Assembly (NCBI GenBank): GCA_002286855.1
Contig: NRSV01000012.1
Span: 310,001 to 374,000, forward strand
From: Bipolaris cookei
Taxonomy: Eukaryota; Ascomycota; Dothideomycetes; Pleosporales; Pleosporaceae
Direction: 5' to 3'
Length of the DNA: 64,000 bases
Under the pieces are notes generated by a model. That model was not told where the DNA came from and did not search any database. It was given only the letters and a program-made list of their open reading frames with translations. Shown here piece by piece: positions 10,959-22,394 of the stretch. Made by a program: the position numbers and the translations under genes. How positions within the stretch are numbered: the stretch's first letter is position 1; each line of letters starts with the position of its first letter.

Positions 10959-12319
10959 AATTGGAGAATGAGTTGAGGCAAAGAAAAGATACCGTTGTGT
11001 CCAGAAGAAGAGTATCCTAAGGCGACTGGCAATGAGTTATGTATGTAGAAAAATCTCAATATTTTGGCCTAAATATACGCAAGGCACGAAGAGGCAAAAA
11101 AGGCCAACGTTGCTGCACATAATACCTTTGACCTTACCTATGTGGATTTGCTCAGATGGAGCGGTATGGAGGAAAAAAATTCTGAAAATAACCTAGATAG
11201 CACTAAACCGGTGTAGTTGCGCGAATTTTACCTACTACAAAGAGGTAATGCATGTAGCTTGCCACGAGTGAAGCAGTGTACATGTAGCTCTAGTCTCAAC
11301 TGACGTCGATACATCGTGCTTATGGGTAAAGAGGACAGTGCACGGCTGTAACCTTATCGCCTTGCATGCCCGTGTTCTTGACTAAGACCCTTCGGTAAGC
11401 TTTGATGTGGAAAAATAGCCAGTATGCGGATCCGGACAAGTGTGATGTGTGGAGCTGCGGTGGGAAAAACTGTTGGCACCGATGCCCTGGGTCGATTTGA
11501 GAACGCCTGCATCGACCAATTCTTGCTCCCGACTATCCATGGCGCGAAAAAGATGTGAAACGCACACGATGACAGAATTACTGAGTTTGACTAGAGCGTG
11601 AGGTAGATCAGCGTGGTCTTGAGTACGGGAGGACCCCTGTAGGAAAAGTGTAGCTCGAGGTTTAGCGAGCGTACCGTGCACGTGACGGGCCGTCACGTTT
11701 TCCCCATACACACTAACACTAAAGAACTTGATTAACAAACTCGTGTTTCCACAATTGAGCGCAATATGAGTATGGTTTCGTAAACAATCACTTGAATAGC
11801 AATCAGCTAGGATCAAAGGGCGGAAGCAGGATAGTATCAAGGGGCATGATGTGCTGATGAAATTACCTCTACTTAGGTCAGGGAGTCAATGAAAACTGCT
11901 GGCATTAACAAGCTTTTTAAACGCGCACATTGCTCAAGGTTTAAATCCTTGTTTGGTCGAATGTCAAGGTGAAAACAAGACATGCTCCTGTTTGGTCAAA
12001 GCACCGACCATGTACGTACCGTCAACCTGCGAGCGAGAGAATGCGTGTACGAAAAGCAAAGACACGTTCAAGATGTCACGATTGGATTGAGAGCTAGTGG
12101 TAGTAGAAATGTGATTCAGCCAGTCATGACGATTTGGATTCGTCAAGGCTGGAACTACGTTAAACATTCATCATTACAGTATACACAAATGTAGACCCAG
12201 CTGCCTTACCCCTTTTGTGGAATAAGACCTAAGATGCCATAGCGCCAAACACCCATTGAGATAGAAAAAGAACACAAACGGGGTATAGAACGTTACAAAT
12301 GACCACAAGGAAACGTAGA
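10959..12319. other. Intergenic, no gene seen
   Basis: Upstream region of the MATE gene and downstream region of the GH76 gene. A 152-codon minus-strand ORF (11382-11840) has no domain signal and is treated as chance. Confidence 0.45.
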
Positions 12320-13427
12320 CTAATGCTTCTCAGCATATGCCGCAGCCACCAGGATATCAATGCCGCTAGCCAACGTGCAAGTGTTCCCATCGCTGCTATC
12401 TCCCTGCCAGCGACCGGGAATAACGTTACCATCTGCCTTTGGTGCACTTCGTGCAGCATTAGCATTTGTCAAGAAGAATTGTTTAACTTCTTTTCGTGGC
12501 TTGTGCTGATATAGCGTCAACAAGCCTCGTGCGAAAGCGCCTTTGAACTGTGATGCGACTGGATCCAAAGGTCCGGATACGGGTTCCGTGAGAATACCGC
12601 TGGGATCGGTAAGATGTTTTGATACAGCGTTAAAGATGTCGTACGCACGATCGACGAGGCTTTTATCAGACTTTGCGCGCGAAAGTTCGGAAAGACCGGC
12701 TAAGATGATGCCCTGGTTGTAGGTGAAGGTTGTCCGGCCGTTGTTCTTGCAGGTGGCCGGATCGATTCCATCATTGATCAGTCCATCCGAGTTAATGATA
12801 CCGGAATTGCTGAACCACTCCCATTCTCTTTCAGCCCAGTTGATGTAATCCAGTCTCTCTTGGCCGCTGACGCGATTTGCAAGGTGTGCAGCCACAGAGA
12901 GGAAGAGTTCGTTTGCGATGGCAGCGATATAATCGCGGTCCTCTGACCACCATATCCCACCATTACAGGGCGTGTTCCAGCCGCTGGTCATGTCTTGGAA
13001 AATAGATTTGGCGCTATTAAGATACTTCTTGTCTCCAGTCAGGTCGTAAGAGGCTATCCAGGCCATGGCCCACCAGCCCATATCGTCATAGAACTTGTTT
13101 GTCCACTGCTTCGCACCGTGTTGCTCGGACGATTTGGCGTAGGTGTTTGCGACAATGTTTGCTGCGACATCTTTGAAATCTGGGTCTTCTATACCGAACT
13201 GAGCTATAGCCTCAAGAATGTTGCCTGACTGCCACCAAAAGTCGTCCCTGAGTTTCATTAGTAGTAGAAAATGATATGAGGTTGGGTATTGCTTACCAGA
13301 GGCCAGTATTGAAATTGTACCAGGTCTTCTGCAATGTCTGGATGGAAGCAATAGCATCATCTGTGAAGTCGGCGAAAGTAAAACTGAAGAAAGCAATAGG
13401 CAACAAGAGTACTTGAAGGTACCTCAT
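12320..13427 (-). CDS. Secreted GH76 alpha-1,6-mannanase (Dcw1/Dfg5-like family)
   Basis: Exon 1 is 13297-13427 and exon 2 is 12320-13247; the 49-nt intron (GTAAGC...CTCAG) joins NTGLW to DDFWWQSGN, giving 352 residues. The frame also reads through the intron and offers a false internal start; the spliced model has a proper signal peptide (MRYLQVLLLPIAFFSFTFA) and starts the mature protein with ADFTDDAIASIQTLQKTWYN, typical of the family. The catalytic Asp pair is in YDDMGWWAMAW. Other hallmarks are GGIWWSEDRDYIAAIANELF, FTYNQGIILAGL and QFKGAFARGL. GH76 enzymes cut or transglycosylate alpha-1,6-mannan; Dcw1/Dfg5 act on GPI-linked wall proteins. No GPI signal is visible at the C-terminus (AAYAEKH), so this one is more likely a soluble secreted enzyme. 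Confidence 0.93.
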
Positions 13428-15461
13428 GGTAGGGAACAAATGCGGTAATAAGAAGTAACGAATGTAATATAAATGAATGTGGTGGATTCGGCAATTCTTT
13501 GTGTAGGGTGCCCTAATTCATAAGTAGTCGACGACGAACGAAGATGAACCCCTCAGTGTTTGATGTTTCTAAACAAGGGAATCCCAGAAACAGAAGCAAC
13601 AACAGCCTGCGACTGGTCGGCGAGTATACCAAGTAAACGAATGTGTGAGGTGAGTCCTTGAACGGAAAGCGCAAGCTATGTGCATGAGGTATATGTATTT
13701 AGGCCAAACCCACTTGCAAAGCATCTGGACCACCCATTGCCTTTGTCGCTGCATAGGCGTATCCTTGTGTTCGGCACGGCATGAACTATTGTTAGCAGCT
13801 GTGGCACAGCCAACGTGGCATGGCGAGTCAATGTATGTGTTTGACGGCATACGAAGAAAGCCATTGTACAGCGGCAAGTAAGATTAGGGATGTCGGAGCT
13901 TGGTCGACGTAGACCCTTGTGGTAGGCGATGAAGCGATAGCTGTCTAGGAAAAGTGCGATGTGGGGCCTATCTGAAACACGGGGGATAGCCGCTGAGTGG
14001 GATCAAGCGTGGGATAAGTTTTGCTCAAAAATCTGATTGGCTATAAGTTCAAAACTCTATGCGACTAATTAGCATGATAAGGGGCACCCTGTTGTGGCTT
14101 GTGAGGTTGTAAAAGAAGTAACAGCGGATTTTGTCCGCCTCAGACGCGCGGGAGCATGCAGGGCAGTAACCTGTTGCTGACAAGCACTGCAAGACGAGAA
14201 GTCTTGCAGTGTGAGACTTCCATATGGTGTGCTAGATGCTAACGAGAATTTCCAAGTCGGTTCAATGGAGCGACATGACCGGTGGGTGTTGGTGTTCATA
14301 ATCAAAGGCGTCGCAGCTGGACTGCAACAAAGCCAACTTTTGACCATGGTGGATGCGGTTACATGTATGCGCCGCTACAAACAAAGCGATTCTTCCTCTG
14401 CCATGTGCAGCGAGAAATGAGCAAGGAACGCTGGTGGGATGAGCGACAGCGGTTTGCAGCCTGACAAGACGGCTGAAGGCATTCCAAGCCGTGTGCTGGT
14501 CGAAATCGGTACCCAGCGTGACGCGACGGCTCAGCCAATTTGCTGCAATACAGGCAGTGGGATGAAATAGGGTACCGAGATGAAAAGTGGAATTTTTGCG
14601 ACACAAGTCAAACTTGATTTCGCAGAGGGGCACGGCGGCGACGGGAGTAGCAATGATTGCCTGAGGCCGATAAAGGTGGGTCGAGTACCGATGGGGCTTT
14701 ATCTAGGGGGTGATCGGTGATTGCAGACACAGAGGCAAGTTGTTCAAGGAGCATAGTACATGTGCATGTACATGTCCATAGGTGTAGGTGCACTCTATGC
14801 ATATGGACACACTGTTGGCTGTCGATGTGGACTGCATGTGATAGCATGATGCGGGTCACGTGATGCGCGACCCGTTCGTGACACCGCAACTACGTCAGCG
14901 GGGCCTTTGTTTTACCCCACCATGCACAGCGAGCAGCAGTTTGTGGACCCTGTTCTGTGGCGGACAAAGATCCCCAGTGAATGCATTCTATGAGATCAAG
15001 TGTAGAGTAGGGGAAGGACACATGTTCGTCTTGTGACCGAGAGGCCAGAACCCGCATCTACACAGGCGCGTGCCCGATGACGCGAATGCCATGGACGGGC
15101 GCGAGAATACCATCAATCAAGCCAAGCAGACGCGCCGATCTACCAATCGAGGCGGCGTGTGGCGCCTGCAAACTGGTATACATCCCAGTAGAGCTTGCAG
15201 GTATATTGGCCGTCGGCTGTGGCTCGTGGGAAGGCTCCATCTATCTCACCCACCTTTTTCCCTCTTGCAGTGCCTGCTGCTGCTGCCACCGCTCAATTTC
15301 AAATGACGTACGCATGTCGTAGCCAGCCTCGATGCATACCAGCTAACTATAAAGCACTATCTTTGTAGCTCTTTGGATCAATTCTCATCTCACACACACA
15401 ACTCAACTACTACAACTTCCAAACAAACCTTCCAACAATCCAACCACACACCAACATCACC
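13428..15461. other. Intergenic between GH76 and Hsp12-like genes
   Basis: Divergent spacer of about 2 kb. No ORF with support on either strand, and no tRNA or repeat seen. The last about 200 nt hold the stress-gene promoter. Confidence 0.45.
15348..15353 (+). promoter_or_regulatory. TATA box of Hsp12-like gene
   Basis: TATAAA 114 nt before the ATG at 15462, followed by a CA/CT-rich leader. A strong TATA box fits an inducible stress gene. Confidence 0.55.
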
Positions 15462-15877
15462 ATGTCTGACTCCATGCGCAAGGGACTCGGCGAGCAGGCC
15501 TCCGAGAAGCGTAAGATGCCTTACTCTGACTGTGCCTTCAGTCGAGTATACTAACAAGCCTTCCAGTCCAGCCCGACTCCACCAAGTCCAACACTGAGAA
15601 GGCATCCGAGTCTCTCACCGGAGCCGGCGACCGCATCGCTAGTGCCGTTCAGCCTGGTATGCACCTGACGCCCCAAGTACCCTTCATCCAAACATGCACG
15701 CTAACCATTACAACAGAGGGCCAGAAGTCTGCTGGGCAGAAGCTTGGTGACGCTACCCGCTCCGGCCACGATGACGCCTCCAACAAGAGCTCCGGCATCA
15801 TGCAGCAAGCTCAGGACTCTCTGAGCAACGCTGGCCAGGCCATCTCCGACTCCCTCTCTGGCGGACAGAAGAAGTAA
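15462..15877 (+). CDS. Hsp9/Hsp12-family small stress protein
   Basis: Exons 15462-15510, 15567-15656 and 15717-15877; introns of 56 nt (branch ACTAAC) and 60 nt (branch GCTAAC). The product has 99 residues. It begins MSDSMRKGLGEQASEKLQPD, the family's N-terminal signature, followed by TKSNTEKASESLTGAGDRIA and SGIMQQAQDSLSNAGQAISDSL. The chain is highly hydrophilic and rich in Ser, Gln, Gly and Lys with no Cys, Trp or Phe. Hsp12 proteins are intrinsically disordered in solution, fold into helices on membranes, and accumulate on heat, osmotic stress or starvation. None of the three exons makes a long ORF by itself. Confidence 0.9.
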
Positions 15878-16183
15878 ATTGCTTCTCACCCACGCCCACG
15901 CCCACGCTCTTCACGACACGATCCTGGGAATGACGATCGATGATAAGTTGCGATAGGTGCAACATGACTGTAGCTTAGAAGCCACGCATATTATACCCTA
16001 ACACCTAATCGAATGAAATATTATTTTGAATACCTCTCGTCTACTGTGGTGTGTTTGCTTCCAGTGAGCTCATAGATCGTTTGCTTGCGCATGTTGGCTA
16101 TGCATAGTCCTCTCAGGCCCTACAACACGCCTCGCCGAGAGTAATGTGGTTGATCAATGGAAATGTGAACGGTATGATTCAAT
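15878..16183. terminator. Convergent 3' region
   Basis: 306 nt between the stops of the Hsp12-like gene (plus) and the WBP11-like gene (minus); it must hold both 3' ends. A short (CCCACG)-type repeat follows the first stop directly. Confidence 0.35.
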
Positions 16184-17128
16184 CTACAGGTCCTCGTCTT
16201 CAACCTCCTCCATCCGCACGTGCCTGAGTGTGTTCTCTGCCGTGCGGGCCTCGTTTGATATCTCCTCCATTTGCCCTTTGGCTTCTGCAGCCATCATTGT
16301 GTATTCTCCCTCTTGCACCGCTGCTTCTGCCGCCTTTTCAGCTGTCTGTCCAGTACTCATAGACTGTAGCTTCATAAACGCCTCAAGCTCTTCATCCACC
16401 TCGGGCGCAATGTTCCCACTAGCCTCGGCTTCTACTTTATTCTGCTCCTTCATATATCCCTCGTCTTTTAGCTTATCAAACTCGTCGGGCTCTAGCAACC
16501 GCCCCTCGCCCTTTGCCAGCTTCATCTTTTGCGCCACAGCCGCAGGCATGAACTTTGTGGCTTCTTTCCGCAAGTCACGCACTTGAGGCGCAGCTTCGTA
16601 CACAATCGTCGGCTTCTTGCGCTCTTGCGGCGCTTCATCGGCCTGCGAAGCGCGCGCTTGGTACTTTCGCGGGATCGGCGGCGGCGTATCGCGAGGCATG
16701 GGAATGTGCTTGACATCGTCGTCGGTGTCGCTGCTGTCGTCGTCCTTTCGTTGCCCGTTTCGCGTTCGCTTGCCTAGAACACCTCCGCCTCGGCTTTCTC
16801 GGTCGCCTCCCCGACTTCGGTCGTCGTTGTCGAATCGTCGCTCTGGCTTGAATACTGGTGCTTTGTCTCCGAGTGCTGCGCGCGCCTTGTTTACCGCTGC
16901 AAGGTCCTTCTCTAGTTCCTGTAATCGCTGCTTCTCATGTGGCCTTATCGATCCATTTTGCTCGAGCTCTTTGAGACCATCAATGTCCCGCTGTATGCGA
17001 TGTGGGCTCCGCCGCGCGAGCTTCTCGTTGCGCTGCGCCTGGAGGTTGGCCTTTTGCTTGCGGAGCTGTTTTTGCTTCTCTGCCTTTTTGGCTTCCTGAA
17101 CGGGGTTGTAGTTCTTTTCTTTTGCCAT
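16184..17128 (-). CDS. WBP11-like splicing factor (Wbp11 N-terminal domain)
   Basis: A single exon of 314 residues. The first 60 residues, MAKEKNYNPVQEAKKAEKQK followed by a Lys/Gln-rich helix and NEKLARRSPHRIQRDIDGLK, are the conserved Wbp11 domain found from yeast-like fungi to man. Then comes a coiled-coil helix (EKQRLQELEKDLAAVNKAR), a charged region with nuclear-localisation-like runs (GKRTRNGQRK), a Pro-rich stretch DTPPPIPRK as expected for a WW-domain ligand, and an acidic C-terminus. Human WBP11 acts with PQBP1 in pre-mRNA splicing. Fungal members are shorter and keep mainly the N-terminal domain. The start lies 213 nt from the start of the next gene, in divergent orientation. Confidence 0.85.
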   Translation of the reverse strand: MAKEKNYNPVQEAKKAEKQKQLRKQKANLQAQRNEKLARRSPHRIQRDIDGLKELEQNGSIRPHEKQRLQELEKDLAAVNKARAALGDKAPVFKPERRFDNDDRSRGGDRESRGGGVLGKRTRNGQRKDDDSSDTDDDVKHIPMPRDTPPPIPRKYQARASQADEAPQERKKPTIVYEAAPQVRDLRKEATKFMPAAVAQKMKLAKGEGRLLEPDEFDKLKDEGYMKEQNKVEAEASGNIAPEVDEELEAFMKLQSMSTGQTAEKAAEAAVQEGEYTMMAAEAKGQMEEISNEARTAENTLRHVRMEEVEDEDL

Positions 17129-17341
17129 TGCGACAGATTTAAGTGCGGGATTCGATACAGATCGAGAAAAGATGTAGTGCGTGTTGATGTTACTCAGAGA
17201 AATGGAGAATACGGGGACTGACGTAAGGTCCGTGCTTCTGAGCCGCGGCGCGTCTTGAGTCGCCTGTCAAAGTATCGCGACCGACTTTTGTCGCAATTGT
17301 GTTTGCTTGTCTCTTCACTACCATACCGGCGTTTCAATAAA
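17129..17341. promoter_or_regulatory. Bidirectional promoter
   Basis: 213 nt separate the ATG of the WBP11-like gene (minus) from the ATG at 17342 (plus). Neither side has a clear TATA box, as is usual for housekeeping pairs. Confidence 0.5.
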
Positions 17342-18476
17342 ATGTTTGTCCCGCGAGCGCTCAGGCTCAAGGGTGTTCGTGAGAAGCCACGACCAAACAC
17401 TTGCAATCCGCCAGTGAGCAATGCTGAGACCGATCGCGATGAAGCCCTAGTCAAGGCTATGCAAAATACAAGGACAAACTCACTCACTCCTCAACCAGAA
17501 GAGCAGGTTGACCATAAACCCACCAAATCTGGCCCTAGGTTTACTGTCAAACCAGTCACCCCTGAGTACATTGCTCAGCTTGCTGCTGGTATAGAACTCA
17601 TCTTTACCGACTATGCGCACCAAGAAGAGGAGCGAGCAAAGTGGCTTCGAAATCGATACCGGACAATAGATGGTGAAGAGAATTGTAAGCGCCGCTGAGC
17701 TATGAGTCTGTGTATAGCTAATCCAATACCCAGACATCCATCTCACAGCCATTCTCGAGCATCCCAACATCTCCTCGTTGAAACCCGAAGCCTCTCAAGT
17801 CCTTCTCCAACAAGCGCTCCGAGATCACCCCTCTAAAATACTTCAAGTGTCAAACAATGGTTATCATGTCCGTCGCAAGCCGTCTTCATATCCACCCAAA
17901 TATCTACCCCAAAATTCGTTCGACGTAGTCGATGATGATGGTTTGGCGTTCTGGGATCAGCGCACCATCTATGTTGAACCGCACATCCGCAACATGTGTC
18001 AAACACCTGTTAAAGTGGCTCAGTGGCTCACAGAACATGGCCAATTACGGCCAAAGTGGCTGCCTGTGCAGGCCGTACATACACTATGGAATAGTTGCGC
18101 TTTCGCAGTTCTTAGTGGTAGTGTAATGCACAAGGATGTCTGGCAAAAGTGGAGAGAAGAAGACAAGCCCGAGAACTGGAAGATTATGACCAAGGTCGAG
18201 CATACAAAACGCACGGCTGAATATGTCACGTTGCTTGAGAAGCAGAACCCCAGGGGCATGCGCAAGACTAAAGTCGATGATAGTGAGCTTCCGCCAATTG
18301 CGCGACCAGCCGTACTTCCCCTAGCGGTAAAGACTATCCAGGATAACGCTGGCAATGATAGTCAGCAAGGCAAGAAGAAGCGGAAGAGACGAAAGCCGAA
18401 TAAGTCTACTCTTAACACAGGAGATGCAGATGTCGACGATGCAGGTAACGAGCCAAACACTAAGCGTAGAGGTTGA
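17342..18476 (+). CDS. Conserved hypothetical protein with basic C-terminus
   Basis: Exons 17342-17684 and 17734-18476, joined across a 49-nt intron (GTAAGC, branch GCTAAT, CCAG); 361 residues. Splicing joins DGEENY to IHLTAILEHPNISSLKPEASQ without loss of frame. The start chosen is the only ATG in frame before the conserved-looking MFVPRALRLKGVREKPRP. The middle (about 175-270) has aromatic-rich, folded-looking sequence (DGLAFWDQRTIYVEPHIR, KWREEDKPENWKI). Residues 330-345 are GKKKRKRRKPNKS, a strong nuclear-localisation-like signal. No membrane segment. I do not recognise the family. Divergent pairing with a splicing factor hints at a nuclear housekeeping role, which is inference only. Confidence 0.8.
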
Positions 18477-18924
18477 AGCAATCGCCATAGCGTTGTACCA
18501 AGCAAATGCAAACAAGTATCGCATCTCGGAGTACGCAAGGATCAACATACTTGCTCGAACAGTTTACTCGAGTCTTCACAAGCATATGCCGGACAGCCTC
18601 GGTTTAGCGGGCTCTACATAATAGTTGTTTGCTAACCTACTACCCCGCTTTCTCGGCTGCATTAACATCAAAGGCTTGCCCCAAAGCCACCAAGCTGCTA
18701 GTGCTAGAGTGAATTGATCTGAAGTGTGGGGGGTAGGTAGGTAAAAGGTGGCAAGGGAGAGCGATGCTGGCACTACCCACCTAGTCTTAGTCTCAAAAAG
18801 CAAATGCAACTCCCAGTGTACTATTATGCTTTTGCACTGCGATAAATATATTCCTTGTCCTCCAGGCTTTCACATCCGAGTCAATCGCTGCCTCCTCTTC
18901 GATATTAACGAGTAACTGAGAAAG
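18477..18924. other. Intergenic
   Basis: 3' region of the preceding gene and promoter of the CoA-ligase locus. A weak TATA-like string (gataaatata, about 18840) lies about 85 nt before the ATG. Confidence 0.4.
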
Positions 18925-20780
18925 ATGACGACAATGGTAGAGAAAACAGGCCATGGCATCATCTATCGAGCCTCAAAAGTATACCCGATTCCAGATCTCG
19001 ATGTCCTTACTCTTTTATTCGGTACGTCATCTACGCCCCAAACCCATCACCTACATAAAACTTGGAAATACATATATATGCAGCAATTACTAAACACAAT
19101 GCTTATGTAGATTCAGACATTGGGCTAGCAAAACCTGATACGCCCATTCACATATCAGCTGCAGATCCAAGCTTGATCATGACGACACTGCGGGCTCGCA
19201 TCTTGACGGAAGCGACTTCTGCGGCGCTACGCAAGCATTTTGGCATTGGGGTGAATGGAGCGGGGAAGGATGTATGTTCGGTGATTTCAACGGGACATTA
19301 TTTACTTCCTGCTCTTGCGTATGGCGTTATTGGCGCTGGGGGCGTGTTCTCTGCTGCGTCTGCGGCTAGCACGGCTGGTGAGCTGTGTAAGCAGATTAAA
19401 GGTGCTGGGTCTGAGATTCTTGTTGCTGTTGAGGGGACAAGGGATGTTGCTGTCAGGGCTGCCGAGGCAGCGGGTTGGGGGAGGAATGGAGGCGGGAGAG
19501 TGCTGGTAATGAGCGAGGGGAGAGAGTGGAGTTTAAGGGTTGTGCAGGAAAATGGGGAGTTGGGACAGAGCTTGATTGATGGGGGGGATAGGTTGGCTTG
19601 GAAGAGGATTACCGATCCACAGGAACTGGAGGATAGCCTTGTTGTGCTGGTTTATAGCTCTGGGACTACTGGGCTACCAAAAGGTAAGAGAGAGGAATGC
19701 TCCAAGAGGTTTATCCGCGTACTGATTCTGGTGCTAGGTGTTAAGCTCTCTCATCGAAACATAGTAGCCCAGACGGTGACGACAGGTGACATGCTCAAGT
19801 CATGGGCGTCAGAGAAGTGACCGGACTTCGAATACAGAACGGTCGCCCACTTGCCTTTTGCACACATCGTTGGCATCCAAGGTTATCTCATCAACCCGTT
19901 CTATGTGGGCGGCCACGTATACTGAATGCCACAGTTCGACTTTGCCCAGTTCCTCGAATGCAACAGGAAATACCGCATCACCTTCTTCTTCACTGTGCCG
20001 CCCATCTACCTACTCATTGCAAAGTCGACCCAGGTAACAAAACAGTTCCAGACTGTGGAGCTTGTAATCAGCGGTGCTGCACCACTGGGCAAGGACCTGC
20101 AGTATGCAGCTAGCCAAAAGCTAGGTGGACCAGATTGCTTCATCGACCAGACGTGGGGACTTTCCGAAACGACAGGAAGTGCGACAATCATGCCAGCGGG
20201 CGTGCACGACGACACTGGATCCGTGGGCCCTCTGATGCCGAATATGCTTGCCCGTCTTGTCGACGACGACGGTCGAGATGTCGAGCCAGGGAAACCAGGA
20301 GAGATTCTTGTCAAAGGGCCTGTGGTGTGCAAAGGGTACTACCAGAACGATGCTGCTACCAAGGAATCCTTCACAGGAGACTGGTTTCACACTGGCGACA
20401 TTGCAGAGTTCCGCAACGGATTTTTTTACATTGTCAACCGTAAGAAAGAATTGATCAAGTACAAGGGCTTACAGGTTGCTCCTGCAGAGCTAGAGGCTGT
20501 GTTATTGAGCCACCCAAACATTCTGGATGCGGCAGTTATTGGGGTCGAGGCAGATGACGGGTATAACGAGGTTCCTAGAGCATATGTTGTTGCTGTGAAG
20601 GGCAAGGAGAAGATTAGTGCGCGCGATGTTACAGAGTTTGTGAAGAGAAATGTGGCTGGGTATAAGCAATTGAGGGGTGGCGTGGTGTTCCTGGATGAGG
20701 TCCCTAAGAGTCCGAGTGGAAAGATTCTGAGGAAAGATTTAAGGTTTTCGGCGAAGCGTGAGAAAGGCACAAGGTTGTGA
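18925..20780 (+). pseudogene. Acyl/4-coumarate-CoA-ligase-like enzyme with two in-frame stops
   Basis: Exons 18925-19021, 19111-19683 and 19738-20780 (introns 89 and 54 nt) give 570 codons in one frame. TGA codons stand at 19818-19820 and 19923-19925. Both lie inside conserved sequence: between them reads YRTVAHLPFAHIVGIQGYLI, and around the second GGHVY(stop)MPQFDFAQFLE, where relatives have Trp. The other hallmarks of adenylate-forming ligases are intact: YSSGTTGLPKG (split by intron 2), a GLSETTGS motif, DWFHTGD, NRKKELIKYKGLQVAPAELE and SPSGKILRK. The enzyme would have activated an aromatic or fatty acid as CoA thioester. The C-terminus (GTRL) resembles a weak peroxisomal PTS1. Either a recent pseudogene, a strain-specific null, or two sequencing errors; the rest of the frame is clean. 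Confidence 0.82.
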
Positions 20781-21204
20781 GCTGTAAACTCCAAGAAACA
20801 GATATACAAAAGAATGACTTCAACTGTAGAGTTGATACGTGTGGAGCAAATCACACTGTTCCTGATTTAGAAGTCAGGGCAATCGCAATTTTGACACTTA
20901 CCCCGCAGAAAAAGCACTAAAAGAGAGAGACTTTGTGCGCAAACAAATACATGTATCTTCTGGTTCCCGGAATATGCCCCGGTATGGTTTACCCTCAGTG
21001 TGCACGTGTCTTGTTAGCGATATATCTCGGGGCGGGCCACCACAGGCCTGACGCAGACTTCCAGTCGTCTTACGAGCATACGCACGTGTTTCCGCTTTCG
21101 GGGCCAGCCGCGCAGCCTCGGTTTATGACATCACCACAAACAGTCACAAACTAACTCTTGGGGGTTCCCCTGGGCCCAACTTCCTGTCCACATCCATCAG
21201 AACA
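20781..21204. other. Intergenic
   Basis: Downstream of the ligase locus and upstream of the DUF3632-like gene. Nothing recognised. Confidence 0.4.
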
Positions 21205-22173
21205 ATGTCTCGCATAGCGGTAATTTTCATCAGGGCTCTATTGCGGAGACGTGTCTAATTTGCCTTGCAGAAGCAAAACGAGCAGATTCGCGAGGTTCTC
21301 GCTTCCGTAGAAAATGGCGCCCAACGGGTTGACGAAATGGCAAAAATTAGAGGGTGGTTTCGTCCAAAAGATGGAAGTGGTGTTTATTCGGCCGTGCAAG
21401 ACTATCTCAACGAGAGAATCCATTTGAGCGAGACGGCATCGCTCTTGTTCGGGCCTATTGATGAGAAAATCAACTCTTCCCATCTCGACGATGTAGACTT
21501 CATGGACCTTTGGTATAGCATCATTCACTCAGCACGACGCTTGTCATGCCACGAAAATGCAGAGTCTCACAACCACAACAAACTAGTCAACCTTATCAAG
21601 GCGTTCAAGGAGCACTCTATACCAAACAACGAAATCTACAACTACCTCTACAGCGAAATGACCGACTTCGGAATGGCCTGCCGTGAAGCCTACAACGACA
21701 CTCCAGTCGCTCACGACGGCTTCTTCGACCAAGAGGTGGAAGCGTGGGAAAACATGAACTTCTTCTACGCTCGCGTAACGCAAAAGGGGCTGCAGGATCT
21801 CTGGATATATGCCATCTACTCGATGCGAACCGCACTTGAAACACCCCTCATTGACAGCCCCTCTTCGACAGCCAATCAGCAATACGACGCGTACGTTCCC
21901 GCTGCCGCCGCCTGGATCTTCGGGAATGGACGTCAGCTCTTCTGCTTAGAAAAAGACCTCACACCTGCCGATCCCAAGCAAGGTAACCCCGCACGAGGCG
22001 GGGAACTCTGGAAAGGCAGGGCCGAGTTCAGCAAAGATCGATGGGCGCTGTGGAAGGAGAGATTTGCTGCGGTTGGGAAGATGGACGGCGTGACAGAAAG
22101 GACCAGGACTATTGCGAGAGATGCGGTCGAGAGCATGGAAAGGAGCGAGACCTACGAGCCCATACCACGGTAG
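21205..22173 (+). CDS. DUF3632-like fungal protein
   Basis: A five-codon exon (21205-21219, MSRIA), a 51-nt intron (GTAATT...CCTTGCAG), then exon 21271-22173; 305 residues. The tiny first exon is preferred because the main frame has no ATG before MAKIRGWFRPKDGSG and the joined sequence MSRIAKQNEQIREVL reads well. The protein is soluble and helical with Trp/Tyr-rich motifs: DLWYSIIHSARRL, EAWENMNFFYARVT, LWIYAIYSMRTALE, PAAAAWIFGNGRQL and GRAEFSKDRWALWKERF. This pattern matches my recollection of DUF3632, a family of unknown function largely confined to filamentous ascomycetes. Family assignment is moderate; coding status is strong. Confidence 0.75.
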
Positions 22174-22321
22174 TGGATGGCTTTTGTCGGTGTGTCATGA
22201 TGTAAATTTATTTGGCACATTCATGTGTGCAGTTGATGGGGGGGCCTGTTGAGAACTGTGATGTTTCTCGCAGAAAGATGTATTCGCGCGCACAATCATT
22301 ATGGTGGTGGTAGTGGTAGTG

Positions 22322-22394
<73 letters not shown>

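Noticed and set aside
11382..11840. Minus-strand ORF of 152 codons
   Set aside because: No recognisable motif and mixed codon use; probably chance.
16529..17221. Plus-strand ORFs opposite the WBP11-like gene
   Set aside because: Shadows of a well-supported minus-strand gene.
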